Below, piece by piece: positions 31,742 to 41,773 of a stretch of DNA of 64,000 bases (the first letter of the stretch is position 1; every line of letters begins with the position of its first letter). This DNA is from Mycolicibacterium sp. MU0050 (GTDB lineage: Bacteria > Actinomycetota > Actinomycetes > Mycobacteriales > Mycobacteriaceae). Both the position numbers and the translations under genes were made by a program. The stretch lies in contig NZ_OY726395.1 in NCBI RefSeq assembly GCF_963378085.1, positions 1,674,001-1,738,000 on the forward strand, given 5' to 3'. Below the pieces are notes generated by a model. It was not told the DNA's origin, did no database searches, and saw only the letters and a list, made by a program, of their open reading frames with translations.

Positions 31742-32404
31742 GTGCAACCGGCCAGTGACCGGCCCAGGAGACGGCTGGGCGTGATGGGTGGGACATTCGA
31801 CCCCATCCACAACGGTCACCTGGTCGCGGCCAGCGAGGTGGCGGACCTGTTCGGCCTCGACGAGGTGGTGTTCGTGCCGACCGGCCAGCCCTGGCAGAAG
31901 CAGGGCCGTTCGGTGACTCCGGCCGAGGACCGCTACCTGATGACCGTGATCGCCACCGCGTCCAACCCGCGGTTCTCGGTCAGCCGCGCCGACATCGACC
32001 GCGGCGGGCCCACGTACACCAAGGACACCCTGCGCGACCTGAAGGCCGCCAACGCCGACACCGAGCTGTACTTCATCACCGGCGCCGACGCGCTGGCCTC
32101 GATCCTGAGCTGGCAGAACTGGGAGGAGATGTTCTCCATGGCCCGGTTCATCGGGGTGAGCCGGCCGGGCTTCGAACTGGACAGCCGGCACATCACCGAA
32201 GCCATGTCGGAGCTGCCCGCCGAGGCGCTGACCCTGGTCGAGATCCCGGCGCTGGCGATCTCGTCCACCGACTGCCGTAACCGCGCCGCGCAATCGCGGC
32301 CCATCTGGTATCTGGTGCCCGACGGCGTGGTGCAGTACGTCGCCAAGCGTGCGCTGTACCGCGAGCACCCGACCGCCGTCCCGACCCACGAGGTGAACCC
32401 ATGA
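31742..32404 (+). CDS. nadD: Nicotinate-nucleotide adenylyltransferase
   Basis: Adenylates nicotinate mononucleotide to deamido-NAD, the substrate of NadE. 220 residues. The nucleotidyltransferase motif [15 protein letters not shown] follows a short basic N-terminus ([15 protein letters not shown]). [11 protein letters not shown] is the second ATP-binding signature. The GTG at 31742 is chosen from the -10 element; an ATG at 31784 would truncate the first beta strand. Overlaps rsfS by 4 bp. Confidence 0.94.
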   Translation: MQPASDRPRRRLGVMGGTFDPIHNGHLVAASEVADLFGLDEVVFVPTGQPWQKQGRSVTPAEDRYLMTVIATASNPRFSVSRADIDRGGPTYTKDTLRDLKAANADTELYFITGADALASILSWQNWEEMFSMARFIGVSRPGFELDSRHITEAMSELPAEALTLVEIPALAISSTDCRNRAAQSRPIWYLVPDGVVQYVAKRALYREHPTAVPTHEVNP

Positions 32405-32796
32405 CCGCGACCGACGAAGCCCTCGAGATGGCTGCCGTGGCCGCCCGCGCGGCCGCCGACAAACTCGCCGAGGACGTGGTGGTGATCGACGTCTCGGGAC
32501 AGTTGGTGATCACCGACTGCTTCGTCATCGCCACCGGCGCCAACGACCGGCAGGTCAACGCCATCGTCGACGAGGTCGAAGAACGGCTGCGCCTGGCCGG
32601 CCACAAGCCCGCCCGCCGCGAGGGCACCCGGGAAGGCCGCTGGGTGTTGCTCGACTACGTCGACGTGGTGGTGCACATCCAGCACCGCGACGAGCGTGAG
32701 TTCTATGCGCTGGACCGGCTGTGGCGGGACTGCCCGGTGGTGCCGGTGGATCTGGGGGAGGGCCCCGTCGATACCCCGAACGAGGATGACCAGTGA
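32401..32796 (+). CDS. rsfS: Ribosomal silencing factor
   Basis: 131 residues. Binds ribosomal protein L14 and blocks joining of the ribosomal subunits when nutrients are short. Typical core: [37 protein letters not shown], then [37 protein letters not shown] residues. Coupled on both sides by 4-bp overlaps (nadD upstream, gpgP downstream), the usual nadD-rsfS-gpgP arrangement of actinobacteria. Confidence 0.95.
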   Translation: MTATDEALEMAAVAARAAADKLAEDVVVIDVSGQLVITDCFVIATGANDRQVNAIVDEVEERLRLAGHKPARREGTREGRWVLLDYVDVVVHIQHRDEREFYALDRLWRDCPVVPVDLGEGPVDTPNEDDQ

Positions 32797-33461
32797 GAAT
32801 CCGCCGACTGGTGATGCTGCGGCACGGCCAGACCGAGTACAACGCGGGCAGCCGGATGCAGGGTCAGCTCGACACCGACCTGTCGGAGCTGGGCCGCGCG
32901 CAGGCCGTCGCGGCCGCCGAGGTGCTGGCCAAGCGTCAGCCGTTGGTGATCGTGTCCTCGGACCTGCGCCGCGCCTACGACACCGCCGTGACCCTCGGGG
33001 AGCAGGCGGGCGTTCCGGTCGAGGTCGACAAGCGGCTGCGGGAAACGCACCTGGGGGACTGGCAGGGGCTGACCCACACCGAGGTCGACGCCATCGCCCC
33101 GGGCGCCCGGGTGGCCTGGCGCGAGGACGCCCGGTGGGCCCCGCACGGCGGCGAGAGCCGGGTGGACGTCGCCGATCGCAGTGTGCCGCTGGTGGCCGAA
33201 CTGGTGGGCAGCCAACAGGATTGGGGTGCCGACGAATCCGATCGCCCCGTGGTGCTGGTGGCCCACGGCGGTCTGATTGCCGCGCTGACGGCCGCGCTGC
33301 TCGGTATCCCGGTGGACAATTGGCCGATTCTGGGCGGCATGGGCAACGCCAGCTGGGTGCAGCTGGCCGGGCATTCGGCCCCGGAGGCGTCCTTCGAGGC
33401 GATCAAGTGGCGGCTGGATGTCTGGAACGCCTCGGCGCAGGTGGCCAACGATGTCCTCTGA
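32793..33461 (+). CDS. gpgP: Glucosyl-3-phosphoglycerate phosphatase
   Basis: Histidine-phosphatase family, 222 residues. [13 protein letters not shown] puts the phospho-accepting residue at His11. Later signatures are [16 protein letters not shown] and [12 protein letters not shown]. In mycobacteria the enzyme at this locus (Rv2419c) dephosphorylates glucosyl-3-phosphoglycerate to glucosylglycerate, a precursor of the methylglucose lipopolysaccharides that regulate fatty-acid synthesis. The GTG start overlaps rsfS. octT, acting on the next glycerate intermediate, overlaps its 3' end, supporting this specific role over a generic phosphoglycerate mutase. Confidence 0.9.
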   Translation: MRIRRLVMLRHGQTEYNAGSRMQGQLDTDLSELGRAQAVAAAEVLAKRQPLVIVSSDLRRAYDTAVTLGEQAGVPVEVDKRLRETHLGDWQGLTHTEVDAIAPGARVAWREDARWAPHGGESRVDVADRSVPLVAELVGSQQDWGADESDRPVVLVAHGGLIAALTAALLGIPVDNWPILGGMGNASWVQLAGHSAPEASFEAIKWRLDVWNASAQVANDVL

Positions 33462-34185
33462 TCCCGGTGCCCGCAAGACCCTGCTGGTTTTCGCCGACTC
33501 GCTGGCCTACTACGGCCCGACCGGCGGCCTGCCCGCCGACGATCCTCGGATCTGGCCCAACATTGTTGCGCGGCAACTGGACTGGGACCTCGAACTGATC
33601 GGGCGGATCGGCTGGACCTGCCGTGACGTGTGGTGGGCGGCGACCCAGGACCCGCGCTCGTGGGCGGCGCTGCCGCGGGCCGGCGCGGTGATCTTCGCGA
33701 CGTGCGGCATGGATTCGCTGCCCTCGCCGCTGCCCACCGCGCTGCGGGAGTCGATCCGCTATGTGCGGCCGGCGCGGCTGCGTCGTTGGGTTCGCGACGG
33801 CTACGGCTGGCTGCAGCCCCGGTTGTCGCCGGTGGCGCGCCCCGCGCTGCCCCCGCACCTGACCGCCGAGTACCTCGAGATGACGCGCGGCGCAATCGAC
33901 TTCAACCGCCCCGGGATTCCCATGGTCGCCTCGCTGCCCAGCGTGCACATCGCCGACGCCTACGGCAAATCGCACCGCGGACGCGACGGCACCGTCGCGG
34001 CCATCACGGCCTGGGCCGCCGAGCACGACCTGCCGCTGGTGGATCTCAAGGAAGCGGTCGCCGAAGAGATGTACAGCGGCCGCGGAAACCCCGACGGCAT
34101 CCACTGGAACTTCGCGGCGCATGAGGCCGTCGCCGAGTTGATGCTCAAGGCGCTCGCCGTCGCGCTCGAGAAACCGGGCGGCTGA
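33451..34185 (+). CDS. octT: Diglucosylglycerate octanoyltransferase
   Basis: 244-residue SGNH-hydrolase-fold enzyme. The nucleophile is Ser17 in [10 protein letters not shown]; the C-terminal catalytic pair is in [19 protein letters not shown]. Members at this position (Rv2418c) transfer octanoate to diglucosylglycerate during methylglucose lipopolysaccharide synthesis. The ATG at 33451 overlaps the end of gpgP by 11 bp, so the two are co-translated. Confidence 0.85.
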   Translation: MSSDPGARKTLLVFADSLAYYGPTGGLPADDPRIWPNIVARQLDWDLELIGRIGWTCRDVWWAATQDPRSWAALPRAGAVIFATCGMDSLPSPLPTALRESIRYVRPARLRRWVRDGYGWLQPRLSPVARPALPPHLTAEYLEMTRGAIDFNRPGIPMVASLPSVHIADAYGKSHRGRDGTVAAITAWAAEHDLPLVDLKEAVAEEMYSGRGNPDGIHWNFAAHEAVAELMLKALAVALEKPGG

Positions 34186-34188
34186 CCG

Positions 34189-35025
34189 GTGCCGGTCATC
34201 GTGGTCACCGACTCCGCCGCCCGGCTACCCGCGGAAGTGGTCGCCGCGCACGACATCCGAGTGGTCCCGCTGCACATCCTGCTCGACGGGGTGGACCTGC
34301 GCGACGGTGTCGACGAGGTACCGCCGGACATCCACGAGCGGCAGGCCAGCACGGCCGGTGCCAGCCCGGAGGAACTGCGCACCGCCTACCGGCAGGCCCT
34401 GGCCGACAGTGCGGGCGCCGGCGTGGTGGCGGTGCACCTGTCCGCCGCGCTGTCTGGCACGTTCGGGGCGGCTCAGCAGGCGGCGGCCGAACTGGGCCCC
34501 GAGGTGACGGTGGTCGATTCCCGCTCGACGGCGATGGGTACCGGTTTCGTCGCGATCGCCGCGGCCCGCGCGGCCGCTGCCGGTGCCGATCGGGAAACCG
34601 TGGCAGCCCAGGCGATTTCGGCGATCGGGCGTGGCCACGGCTACATCGTGGTGCACCGGCTGGACAACCTGCGCCGCAGCGGGCGCATCGGCGGCGCGGC
34701 CGCCTGGTTGGGCACCGCGCTGTCGCTGAAGCCGCTGCTGCGCATCGACGACGGCAAACTGGTGCTGGCGCAACGGGTGCGCACGCCGAGCAAGGCGGTG
34801 GCGACCATGATCGACCGGGTCTGCGAGGTGGTCGGCTCGCGGTCGGCCGCGCTGGCGGTGCACCACGTCGCCAATCCGGGCGGCGCGGGCGAGGTCGCCG
34901 CGGCCCTGGCCGAACGGCTCCCGTCGTGTCCGCCGGCCTCGGTCAGCGAACTCGGCCCGGTATTGGCGCTGCACGTGGGCGCCGGGGCGGTCGCCGTCGT
35001 CGCCGACGTCCCGACGGCCGACTGA
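34189..35025 (+). CDS. DegV family fatty-acid-binding protein
   Basis: 278 residues from a GTG 3 bp after octT. DegV signatures: VIVVTDSAARLP, VAVHLSAALSGTFGAAQQAA, VVDSRSTAMGTGFVA and LRRSGRIGGAAAWLGTALSLKPLL. Members of the family bind a long-chain fatty acid; in some bacteria (FakB) they present it to a kinase. No FakA kinase is nearby. Its place after octT suggests, but does not prove, a link to lipid handling. Rv2417c orthologue; eis, next in M. tuberculosis, is absent here. Confidence 0.9.
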   Translation: MPVIVVTDSAARLPAEVVAAHDIRVVPLHILLDGVDLRDGVDEVPPDIHERQASTAGASPEELRTAYRQALADSAGAGVVAVHLSAALSGTFGAAQQAAAELGPEVTVVDSRSTAMGTGFVAIAAARAAAAGADRETVAAQAISAIGRGHGYIVVHRLDNLRRSGRIGGAAAWLGTALSLKPLLRIDDGKLVLAQRVRTPSKAVATMIDRVCEVVGSRSAALAVHHVANPGGAGEVAAALAERLPSCPPASVSELGPVLALHVGAGAVAVVADVPTAD

Positions 35026-35124
35026 CGCCGGAGGTTATCCACAGCCGCGCCTCGGTCCCCAGGTCGGGCCCGCCGTGCCGATCGGCGGCGCGCAGCGTCG
35101 CGGCGGATCCCTAGCGTTCGCGAC

Positions 35125-35976
35125 ATGGCTAGCGACTCACCCGCCGATCGACTGCGCCGCCTCGACGATGTCGACCGCGAGCCGACCCCCGAACCGGGCG
35201 TCGACGACCCCGACGACGGCGATCCCCGCGATCTGCTGCCGCGCTGGCTGCCGGATGCCGAGGTCTCGCGGGACGGCACGCTGCGCGGCTGGCTGACCGC
35301 GGCGCGGGCCGACCCCGGCCGCGCCGGCGGGTTCGCGCTGGTCGGCGTGGCGGCCCTGGCGGTGCTGGTGACGATATTCACGCTGATCCGCGACGACCCG
35401 GCCCCGGTGGTGTCCGCCAACCTGCCGCCGGTGGAAATGGCGGCGTCGACCGGCGCCGAGCCCAGTGCCAGCGCCGCACCGTCGTCGGAGCGGCCGGTGG
35501 TGGTCAGCGTCGTCGGCCTCGTACAACAACCCGGGCTCGTCACGATGACCCCCGGGGCCCGGGTCGCCGATGCCCTGACCGCTGCGGGCGGACCGCTGAC
35601 CGGCGCCGACACCGTCGGGCTGAACATGGCACGCCACCTCAACGACGGAGAGCAGGTGGTGGTGGGCCTGTCGGCGGCCCCGGGCGCACCCCCGGCGTTG
35701 GGCAGTTCGATCAGCGGCGGCGGCCCACCGGGTGCGGCGCCGCCGGGCGGGTCCGCGGCGCCGGGTGCCGTCGAGGAGCCGGGCGGGCCCCTGGACCTCA
35801 ACACCGCGACGGCCGCTCAGCTCGAGGCGCTGCCGGGCATCGGGCCGGTGACCGCGGCCGCGATCGTGGCGTGGCGGGACCGCAACGGCGCCTTCGCCAG
35901 CGTCGATCAGCTCGGTGAGGTCGACGGCATCGGGCCCGCGCGACTGCAGCGGCTGCGCGACCAGGTTCGGGTGTGA
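35125..35976 (+). CDS. comEA: ComEA-like DNA-binding competence protein
   Basis: 283 residues: an acidic N-terminal region, one membrane segment (FALVGVAALAVLVTIFTLI, about 71-89), an SLBB-type domain (VVSVVGLVQQPGLVTMTPGARVADAL), a Gly/Pro linker, and a C-terminal helix-hairpin-helix domain (LDLNTATAAQLEALPGIGPVTAAAIVAWR). This is the layout of ComEA, which binds DNA at the outer face of the membrane. It overlaps comEC by 4 bp. Natural transformation is not established for most mycobacteria. Confidence 0.9.
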   Translation: MASDSPADRLRRLDDVDREPTPEPGVDDPDDGDPRDLLPRWLPDAEVSRDGTLRGWLTAARADPGRAGGFALVGVAALAVLVTIFTLIRDDPAPVVSANLPPVEMAASTGAEPSASAAPSSERPVVVSVVGLVQQPGLVTMTPGARVADALTAAGGPLTGADTVGLNMARHLNDGEQVVVGLSAAPGAPPALGSSISGGGPPGAAPPGGSAAPGAVEEPGGPLDLNTATAAQLEALPGIGPVTAAAIVAWRDRNGAFASVDQLGEVDGIGPARLQRLRDQVRV

Positions 35977-37478
35977 ATGACCGTCCCGATCTGCGCCTGG
36001 TTCCGGCGGCAACGGTGGCCTGGACGATCACCGCCGCGGGCACCTACTGGAATGTCGGCGCGGCCTCGGCGGTGCTGTGCCTGGTGATCGCGGCGGTGGC
36101 CGCGGGGCTGCGCGGTCGTGTCGCACCCGAGCGCGAGACGGCCCGCGTGGCCGGTGCGGTCGTGGTCACCGCCGCGCTGGTGGGGGTGGGCTTCGGGGTG
36201 GCAATCGGACTGCGCGCCAGCAGTCTTCGCAGCCACCCCGCCGTCGACCGGTACGGGACCGCGGCCACCGTCACGGTGGTGGCCGCGGAGTCACCGCTGA
36301 CGATCGGTAGCGGCCGGGTGCTGATCCGGGCGAATCTGCGCCAGCTCGACGACATCGGAACCCGGGGCCGGGTGGTGGTTTTCGCTCCCGCGCAGCACTA
36401 CCAGACGGTCAGCGCCGGACAGCCGCTGCGGTTTCGCGCCCGGGTGAGCAAGCCGACCCGGCGGGACCTGACGGTCGCGGCGCTCAACGCCACCGGGGAA
36501 CCCACGCTCGGGCAGCCCTCGGCGATCCACCGCGCCGCGGCCATCGTCCGGTCGCGGCTGGCCGAGCGGGCCCGCGAGGTCCTGCCCGCCGAGCAGGCCG
36601 CGATGCTGCCCGCGCTGGTACTCGGGGACACCAGTGCGGTGCCGCCGACCGCCACCCGGCAGTTCCGGATCGCCGGGCTCACCCATCTCACGGCCGTTTC
36701 GGGCGCCAACGTCACCATCGTGTGCGGCGCGGTCCTGCTGGCCGCCGGTTTTCTGGGCCCGCGGATCGCGGTCGCGCTCGCCGGCCTCGCCCTGGTGGCC
36801 TTCGTGGTGGTGGTGCAGCCGACCGCCAGCGTGCTGCGGGCCGCAGTGATGGGGGCCATCGCGCTGCTCGCCCTGGTGACCGCCCGGCGTCGGCAGGCCA
36901 TCCCGGCGCTGGCCGGTACGGTGCTGGTGTTGCTGGTCGTGGCCCCGCAGCTGGCAGTCGACGTCGGATTCGCCCTGTCGGTGGCGGCCACGGCCGCGCT
37001 CATCGTGCTGGCACCGCGCTGGTCGCTGCGGCTGGTCGGGCGCGGCTGGCCCAAACCGGTCGCCGACGCCGTGGCCATCGCGGTGGCCGCGCAACTGGTC
37101 ACCGCGCCGCTGGTGGCCGGGATCTCCGGGATGCTGAGCCTGGTCGCGGTGCTGGCCAACCTGCTGGTGACGGTGGTGATCGCGCCCATCACGCTGCTCG
37201 GCACCGCGGCCGCCGCAGTGGGCATGGTCTGGCCGGCCGCCGCACGGCTGCTGATCCGGTTCACCGGACCGGAGTTGTGGTGGCTGCTGCAGGTGGCGCG
37301 CTGGACTTCGGCGGTGCCGCACGCCGCGGTACCGGTGCCCTCGGGCGCCGTCGGGGTGCTGGTGTTGGCGGCGGCGACGGTCGCGGTGGTCCTCGGTTGG
37401 GGACGGCGCCGGGCCCGGATCGCGCTCGGAACGGTGGGCCTCGTGGCGTTCGGCTGGGGGCTTTCGGCGCTGCTGTGA
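35973..37478 (+). CDS. comEC: ComEC/Rec2-family membrane channel protein
   Basis: 501 residues, GTG start overlapping the comEA stop. About ten hydrophobic segments; the family signature [19 protein letters not shown] lies near residue 230. It consists of the N-terminal OB-like region and the competence channel domain but stops before the metallo-beta-lactamase domain that follows in full-length ComEC, as in the mycobacterial Rv2414c form. It would form the inner-membrane DNA channel with ComEA as receptor. Confidence 0.9.
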   Translation: MNDRPDLRLVPAATVAWTITAAGTYWNVGAASAVLCLVIAAVAAGLRGRVAPERETARVAGAVVVTAALVGVGFGVAIGLRASSLRSHPAVDRYGTAATVTVVAAESPLTIGSGRVLIRANLRQLDDIGTRGRVVVFAPAQHYQTVSAGQPLRFRARVSKPTRRDLTVAALNATGEPTLGQPSAIHRAAAIVRSRLAERAREVLPAEQAAMLPALVLGDTSAVPPTATRQFRIAGLTHLTAVSGANVTIVCGAVLLAAGFLGPRIAVALAGLALVAFVVVVQPTASVLRAAVMGAIALLALVTARRRQAIPALAGTVLVLLVVAPQLAVDVGFALSVAATAALIVLAPRWSLRLVGRGWPKPVADAVAIAVAAQLVTAPLVAGISGMLSLVAVLANLLVTVVIAPITLLGTAAAAVGMVWPAAARLLIRFTGPELWWLLQVARWTSAVPHAAVPVPSGAVGVLVLAAATVAVVLGWGRRRARIALGTVGLVAFGWGLSALL

Positions 37479-37521
37479 GCGGCGGTCCGGGGCCGTCGCC
37501 GACGTGTGGCACCATCGTCGC

Positions 37522-38511
37522 GTGAGTGCACAGGTTCCCGGCCTTCATCTCGTCCTCGGCGATGAAGAACTGCTCGTCGACCGCGCCATCGCCACGATCG
37601 CTCGGGAGGCCCGCGCACGGTCCGGCACGCAGGGCGGCGGGACCCTCGAGATCGGCGACGTCCCGATCAACCGGCTGCGCGCCGGCGACGTCAGCACCAG
37701 CGAACTCGCGGAACTGCTGAGCCCGTCGCTGTTCGCCGACGAGCGCATCGTCGTCCTGGAGGCCGCCGGCGAGGCCGGCAAGGACGCCGTCGAGTTGATC
37801 GCGGCGGCGGCGGCCGATCTGCCGTCGGGCACCGAGCTGGTGGTGGTGCATTCCGGCGGTGGCCGGGCCAAGGCGCTGGCCACCCGGCTGCGCGACCTGG
37901 GTGCGCGGGTGCATCCCTGCGCCAAGATCACCAAGGCCGGCGAACGGGCCGACTTCGTGCGCGCCGAGTTCCGGGCGCTGAAGGTCAAGGTCGGCGACGA
38001 GACGGTGACCGCGCTGCTGGACGCGGTGGGGTCCGACATCCGGGAGTTGGCGTCGGCGTGCTCCCAACTGGTCGCCGACACCGACGGCCAGGTGGACCCC
38101 GCGGCGGTGCGCCGCTACCACAGCGGCAAGGCCGAGGTGAAGGGGTTCGATATCGCCGACAAGGCGATCGTCGGCGACGTCGAGGGCGCGGCCGAGGCGC
38201 TGCGCTGGGCGATGCTGGCCGGTGAGCCGCGGGTGGTCCTGGCCGACGCGCTGGCCGAGGCCGTGCACACCGTCGCGCGGGTGGCGCCGCTGTCGGGAGA
38301 TCCCTACCGCCTGGCCGGGGAGCTGGGGATGCCGCCGTGGCGCATCCAGAAGGCGCAGAAGCAGGCGCGGCGTTGGTCCCGGGACCGGGTTGCCAGCGCG
38401 CTGCAGCTGGTCGCGGCGCTGAACGCCGACGTCAAGGGAGCGGCCGCCGACGCGGATTACGCGCTCGAGGCGGCGGTGCGGAAGGTGGCCGAACTGGCCC
38501 GGAACAACTGA
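37522..38511 (+). CDS. holA: DNA polymerase III subunit delta
   Basis: 329 residues; the clamp-loader subunit that opens the beta sliding clamp. The N-terminus ([18 protein letters not shown]) and the C-terminal collar ([21 protein letters not shown], then [13 protein letters not shown]) follow the actinobacterial HolA pattern. The GTG at 37522 is preferred to one at 37504, which adds six unconserved residues. Rv2413c orthologue. The comEA-comEC-holA-rpsT order is conserved in actinobacteria. Confidence 0.92.
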   Translation: MSAQVPGLHLVLGDEELLVDRAIATIAREARARSGTQGGGTLEIGDVPINRLRAGDVSTSELAELLSPSLFADERIVVLEAAGEAGKDAVELIAAAAADLPSGTELVVVHSGGGRAKALATRLRDLGARVHPCAKITKAGERADFVRAEFRALKVKVGDETVTALLDAVGSDIRELASACSQLVADTDGQVDPAAVRRYHSGKAEVKGFDIADKAIVGDVEGAAEALRWAMLAGEPRVVLADALAEAVHTVARVAPLSGDPYRLAGELGMPPWRIQKAQKQARRWSRDRVASALQLVAALNADVKGAAADADYALEAAVRKVAELARNN

Positions 38512-38551
38512 GCGTCCGAACGAGCAACGCCGGGACGCAACGCACGGAGCA

Positions 38552-38572
38552 GCTGAACTCGATGAGCTCAGC
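38552..38572. terminator. Weak hairpin between convergent holA and rpsT
   Basis: GCTGAACTC and GAGCTCAGC pair with one A-C mismatch around a GAT loop. It lies in the 76-bp gap where transcription from both sides must end. No T run. Confidence 0.3.
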
Positions 38573-38587
38573 GCGCGTCGTACGAGA

Positions 38588-38848
38588 TCAGAGCTTGTTG
38601 AACGCCAGGGTCAGCGCCGACTTCTTGTTGGCGGCCTGGTTCTTGTGGATGACACCCTTGCTGGCGGCCTTGTCCAGGTGCCGGTTGGTCGACACCAGCA
38701 GCTCGGCGGCCTTCTCCTTGTCGCCGGCCTCGACGGCCTCGCGGAACCCGCGGACAGCCGTGCGAAGCGACGACTTCACCGACTGGTTGCGCAGACGGGC
38801 GCGCTCGTTGGTGCGGTTGCGCTTTTCCTGCGACTTGATGTTGGCCAC
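38588..38848 (-). CDS. rpsT: 30S ribosomal protein S20
   Basis: 86 residues, all-helical and very basic. [26 protein letters not shown] and [17 protein letters not shown] are S20 signatures. The start is a GTG at 38848, with AGAAGGA 7 nt upstream on the minus strand. Convergent with holA. Confidence 0.97.
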   Translation of the reverse strand: MANIKSQEKRNRTNERARLRNQSVKSSLRTAVRGFREAVEAGDKEKAAELLVSTNRHLDKAASKGVIHKNQAANKKSALTLAFNKL

Positions 38849-39021
38849 GCGTCAGTTCCTTCTGATTCTCAAGCTGGGTGTGTTCGGGAGAAGTCTCCTG
38901 GTGCCCGCCACCGGGCAGCGATTGACCAGGCTACCAGTTCAGCCGGGCAACCCCCAAAGCGTGACCGCCGTGCAACCTCGATTGTTCAGCTGGCCTGCCG
39001 AAACAACACACGTGGTGCAGC

Positions 39022-40797
39022 ATGGGAACGATGAGCGTTCGCACTGTGCCCGGCCCGAGCAAACGGAGGACGTCGAGTTCACGGGCCGCCAAGAAATCCG
39101 CACCGATTTTCGACGGCTACCACGAACGCGGTTCCTACGCCGATGCGTTTGACGAGATGTTCGACGCCCACGGCGCTGTCCGGGGGCCCTACAAGGGCAT
39201 CTACAAGGAACTGGCCCCGTCGGACGCCTCGGAGTTGGCGGCGCGCTCCGAGGCCCTGGGCCGCGCCTTCACCGACCAGGGCATCACCTTCTCGCTCTAC
39301 GGCGAGGAGCGCCCGTTCCCGCTGGACCTGGTGCCCCGGGTGATCTCGGCGGGCGAGTGGACGCGGCTGGAGCGCGGCATCAAGCAGCGGGTCACGGCGC
39401 TGGAGATGTATCTCGACGACATCTACGGCGATCAGGAGATCCTGCGCGACGGGGTCATCCCGCGGCGGCTGGTGACCTCCTGTGACCACTTCCATCGCGA
39501 GGCCGCGGGCATCGTGCCGCCCAACGGGGTGCGGATCCACGTCGCCGGCATCGACCTGATCCGCGACGAGCAGGGCACCTTCCGGGTGCTCGAGGACAAC
39601 CTGCGCTCGCCGTCGGGGGTGTCCTACGTCATGGAGAACCGCCGCACCATGGCGCGCGTCTTCCCCAACCTGTTCGCCACCAACCGGGTGCGGGCGGTCG
39701 GCGACTACGCCTCCTACCTGCTGCGGGCGTTGCGTAAGGCCGCGCCCACCAACGTGGCCGACCCCACCGTCGTGGTGTTGACGCCGGGTGTCTACAACTC
39801 CGCGTACTTCGAGCATTCGCTGCTCGCCCGGCAGATGGGCGTGGAGTTGGTCGAGGGCCGTGATCTGTTCTGCCGGGACAACACCGTCTACATGCGGACC
39901 ACGGAGGGGGAGCGCCGGGTCGACGTCATCTACCGACGCATCGACGACGAGTTCCTCGACCCCATGCACTTTCGGCCGGATTCGGTGCTGGGCGTGGCCG
40001 GCATCGTCAACGCCGCCCGCGCCGGCAATGTGGTGATCTCCTCGGCGGTGGGCAACGGGGTGGGCGACGACAAGCTCGTCTACACCTACGTCCCCACCAT
40101 CATCGACTACTACCTGGGGGAGAAGCCGCTGCTGGCCAACGTCGACACCTTCCGCTGTTGGCTCGACGACGAGCGCGAGGAGGTGCTCGACCGGATCGCG
40201 GAATTGGTCATCAAACCGGTGGAGGGCTCGGGCGGGTACGGCATCGTGTTCGGGCCCGAGGCGTCGGAGAAGGAACTCGCGACCATCCGCCGTAAGGTCG
40301 AATCCGACCCGCGCGGCTGGATCGCCCAGCCCGTCGTGCAGCTCTCCACGGTGCCCACCCAGATCGATCACAGCCTGGCGCCGCGCCACGTCGACCTGCG
40401 GCCGTTCGCGGTCAACGACGGCGACGAGGTCTGGGTGCTGCCGGGCGGGCTGACGCGGGTCGCGCTGCCGGAGGGATCGCTGGTGGTCAACTCCAGCCAG
40501 GGCGGGGGTTCCAAGGACACCTGGGTGCTGGCGTCGCGGAGCTCCTCGGCCGACCGCGAACTGGCGGCCGCCGAGGTCGTGCGGACCCTGCCCGGGGAGG
40601 CCACGCCGCCGGCCGGGGACCGGGCGCCGAAATCCACCGACCGGCCGTCGAAGAACGGCAAGGCCGGCGAACAACATCAGCAGCAACAGCAGGCGGGCGT
40701 GGTCGGGGGCGATCGCCAGCAACAGCAACAGCAACAACAACAGCAACAGCAACAGCAACAACAACAGCAACAACAACAGCAGGCGGTGAGCCACTGA
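39022..40797 (+). CDS. Circularly permuted ATP-grasp protein with polyglutamine tail
   Basis: 591 residues. The core (about 30-515) is the circularly permuted ATP-grasp/DUF404-DUF407 type: GIYKELAPSDASELAARSEALGRAF, VLEDNLRSPSGVSYVMENRR, VELVEGRDLFCRDN, IKPVEGSGGYGIVFGPEA and LPGGLTRVALPEGSLVVNSSQGGGSKDTWVL. Such proteins probably form an amide or peptide-like bond at the expense of ATP; the substrate is unknown. The C-terminus is odd: after a low-complexity linker with a first HQQQQQ run there are 22 consecutive Gln (residues 566-587), then AVSH. The next gene starts at the last base of the stop (TGATG). Orthologue of Rv2411c. A second ATG at 39031 is equally possible as start. Confidence 0.88.
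   Translation: MGTMSVRTVPGPSKRRTSSSRAAKKSAPIFDGYHERGSYADAFDEMFDAHGAVRGPYKGIYKELAPSDASELAARSEALGRAFTDQGITFSLYGEERPFPLDLVPRVISAGEWTRLERGIKQRVTALEMYLDDIYGDQEILRDGVIPRRLVTSCDHFHREAAGIVPPNGVRIHVAGIDLIRDEQGTFRVLEDNLRSPSGVSYVMENRRTMARVFPNLFATNRVRAVGDYASYLLRALRKAAPTNVADPTVVVLTPGVYNSAYFEHSLLARQMGVELVEGRDLFCRDNTVYMRTTEGERRVDVIYRRIDDEFLDPMHFRPDSVLGVAGIVNAARAGNVVISSAVGNGVGDDKLVYTYVPTIIDYYLGEKPLLANVDTFRCWLDDEREEVLDRIAELVIKPVEGSGGYGIVFGPEASEKELATIRRKVESDPRGWIAQPVVQLSTVPTQIDHSLAPRHVDLRPFAVNDGDEVWVLPGGLTRVALPEGSLVVNSSQGGGSKDTWVLASRSSSADRELAAAEVVRTLPGEATPPAGDRAPKSTDRPSKNGKAGEQHQQQQQAGVVGGDRQQQQQQQQQQQQQQQQQQQQQQAVSH
40717..40782 (+). repeat. CAG/CAA microsatellite encoding 22 glutamines
   Basis: 22 consecutive Gln codons, a mix of CAG and CAA. 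Codons 1-8 (40717-40740) and 9-16 (40741-40764) are an exactly repeated 24-bp unit, followed by CAG-CAA-CAA-CAA and CAG-CAG. The internal exact duplication points to growth by slippage or unequal exchange. A shorter CAG/CAA cluster lies just upstream at 40677-40692. Confidence 0.95.
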
Positions 40798-41771
40798 TGT
40801 TGGCCCGCAACGCCGAATCGCTGTACTGGATCGGCCGCTATGTGGAGCGGGCCGACGACACCGCGCGCATCCTCGACGTGGTGATCCACCAGCTGCTCGA
40901 AGACTCCAGCGTCGACCCCGACCACACGTCCCGGGTGCTGCTGCGGGTGCTGGGCATCGACCCGCCCGACAAGCCGCTGGATGTGTGGTCGCTGACCGAT
41001 CTGGTCGCGTTCTCCCGTGGCGCCGGCGGTGGCTCCTCGATTGTCGACGCGATCACCGCGGCCAGGGAAAATGCCCGCGGCGCAAGGGAAGTCACGTCCG
41101 CGGAAATGTGGGAGTGCCTCAACACCACCTACAACGCGCTTCCCGAGCGGGAACGCGCTGCCCGTCGGCTCGGTCCGCACGAGTTCCTCGCCTACGTCGA
41201 GAGTCGCGCGGCGATGTTCGACGGTTTGGCGGACTCGACACTGTCCCGCGACGACGGATACCGGTTCATGGTGCTCGGCAGGGCCATCGAGCGCGTCGAC
41301 ATGACGGTGCGCATGCTGCAGTCGCGCGTCGGCGAATCCGCGTCCTCGCCGGCCTGGGTGACCGTGCTGCGCTCGGCCGGCGCCCACGACGCCTATCTGC
41401 GTACCTACCGCGGCGTGCTGGACGCCCGGCGGGTGGTCGAATTCCTGTTGTTGGATCGGCTGTTCCCGCGGTCGGTGTTCTATTCGCTGCGGATGGCCGA
41501 GCAGAGCATCGAGGGCCTGCGACACCGCAAACACAATCGGGTCGGCGCCACCGACGAGGCGCAACGGCTGTTGGGGCGGGCGCGCAGCGAGCTGGAGTTC
41601 CTGCGGCCCGGCGTGCTGCTGGATTCGCTGGAGACCGGGCTCGACGACCTGCAACGGACGTGTTTCGAGGTCGGTGAGGCGTTGGCGTTGCAGTACTTCC
41701 ACTCCGCGCCGTGGGTGGCCTGGACCGATGCCGGTCACGACGCGTTGGTGATCGAAGAAGGGGAGATCTAG
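40797..41771 (+). CDS. Alpha-E domain protein (DUF403)
   Basis: 324 residues, predicted all-helical. MLARNAESLYWIGRYVERADDTARILDV is the family N-terminus, with a second helical motif FMVLGRAIERVDMTVRMLQSRV and a third RHRKHNRVGATDEAQRLLGRARSELEFL. Alpha-E proteins occur almost always beside circularly permuted ATP-grasp and transglutaminase-like genes, as here. They are thought to serve as an accessory or substrate-binding partner. Coupled to the upstream gene by a 1-bp overlap and 2 bp from the next ATG. Rv2410c orthologue. Confidence 0.88.
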   Translation: MLARNAESLYWIGRYVERADDTARILDVVIHQLLEDSSVDPDHTSRVLLRVLGIDPPDKPLDVWSLTDLVAFSRGAGGGSSIVDAITAARENARGAREVTSAEMWECLNTTYNALPERERAARRLGPHEFLAYVESRAAMFDGLADSTLSRDDGYRFMVLGRAIERVDMTVRMLQSRVGESASSPAWVTVLRSAGAHDAYLRTYRGVLDARRVVEFLLLDRLFPRSVFYSLRMAEQSIEGLRHRKHNRVGATDEAQRLLGRARSELEFLRPGVLLDSLETGLDDLQRTCFEVGEALALQYFHSAPWVAWTDAGHDALVIEEGEI

Positions 41772-41773
41772 CG

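Noticed and set aside
39079..40794. 571-codon minus-strand frame with a poly-leucine start
   Set aside because: Antisense shadow of the ATP-grasp gene and its polyglutamine tract.
40677..41738. Minus-strand frame with a long poly-cysteine run
   Set aside because: It is the antisense reading of the CAG/CAA tract in another frame. Despite the cysteine theme elsewhere, it covers the ATP-grasp and alpha-E genes and has no start context.
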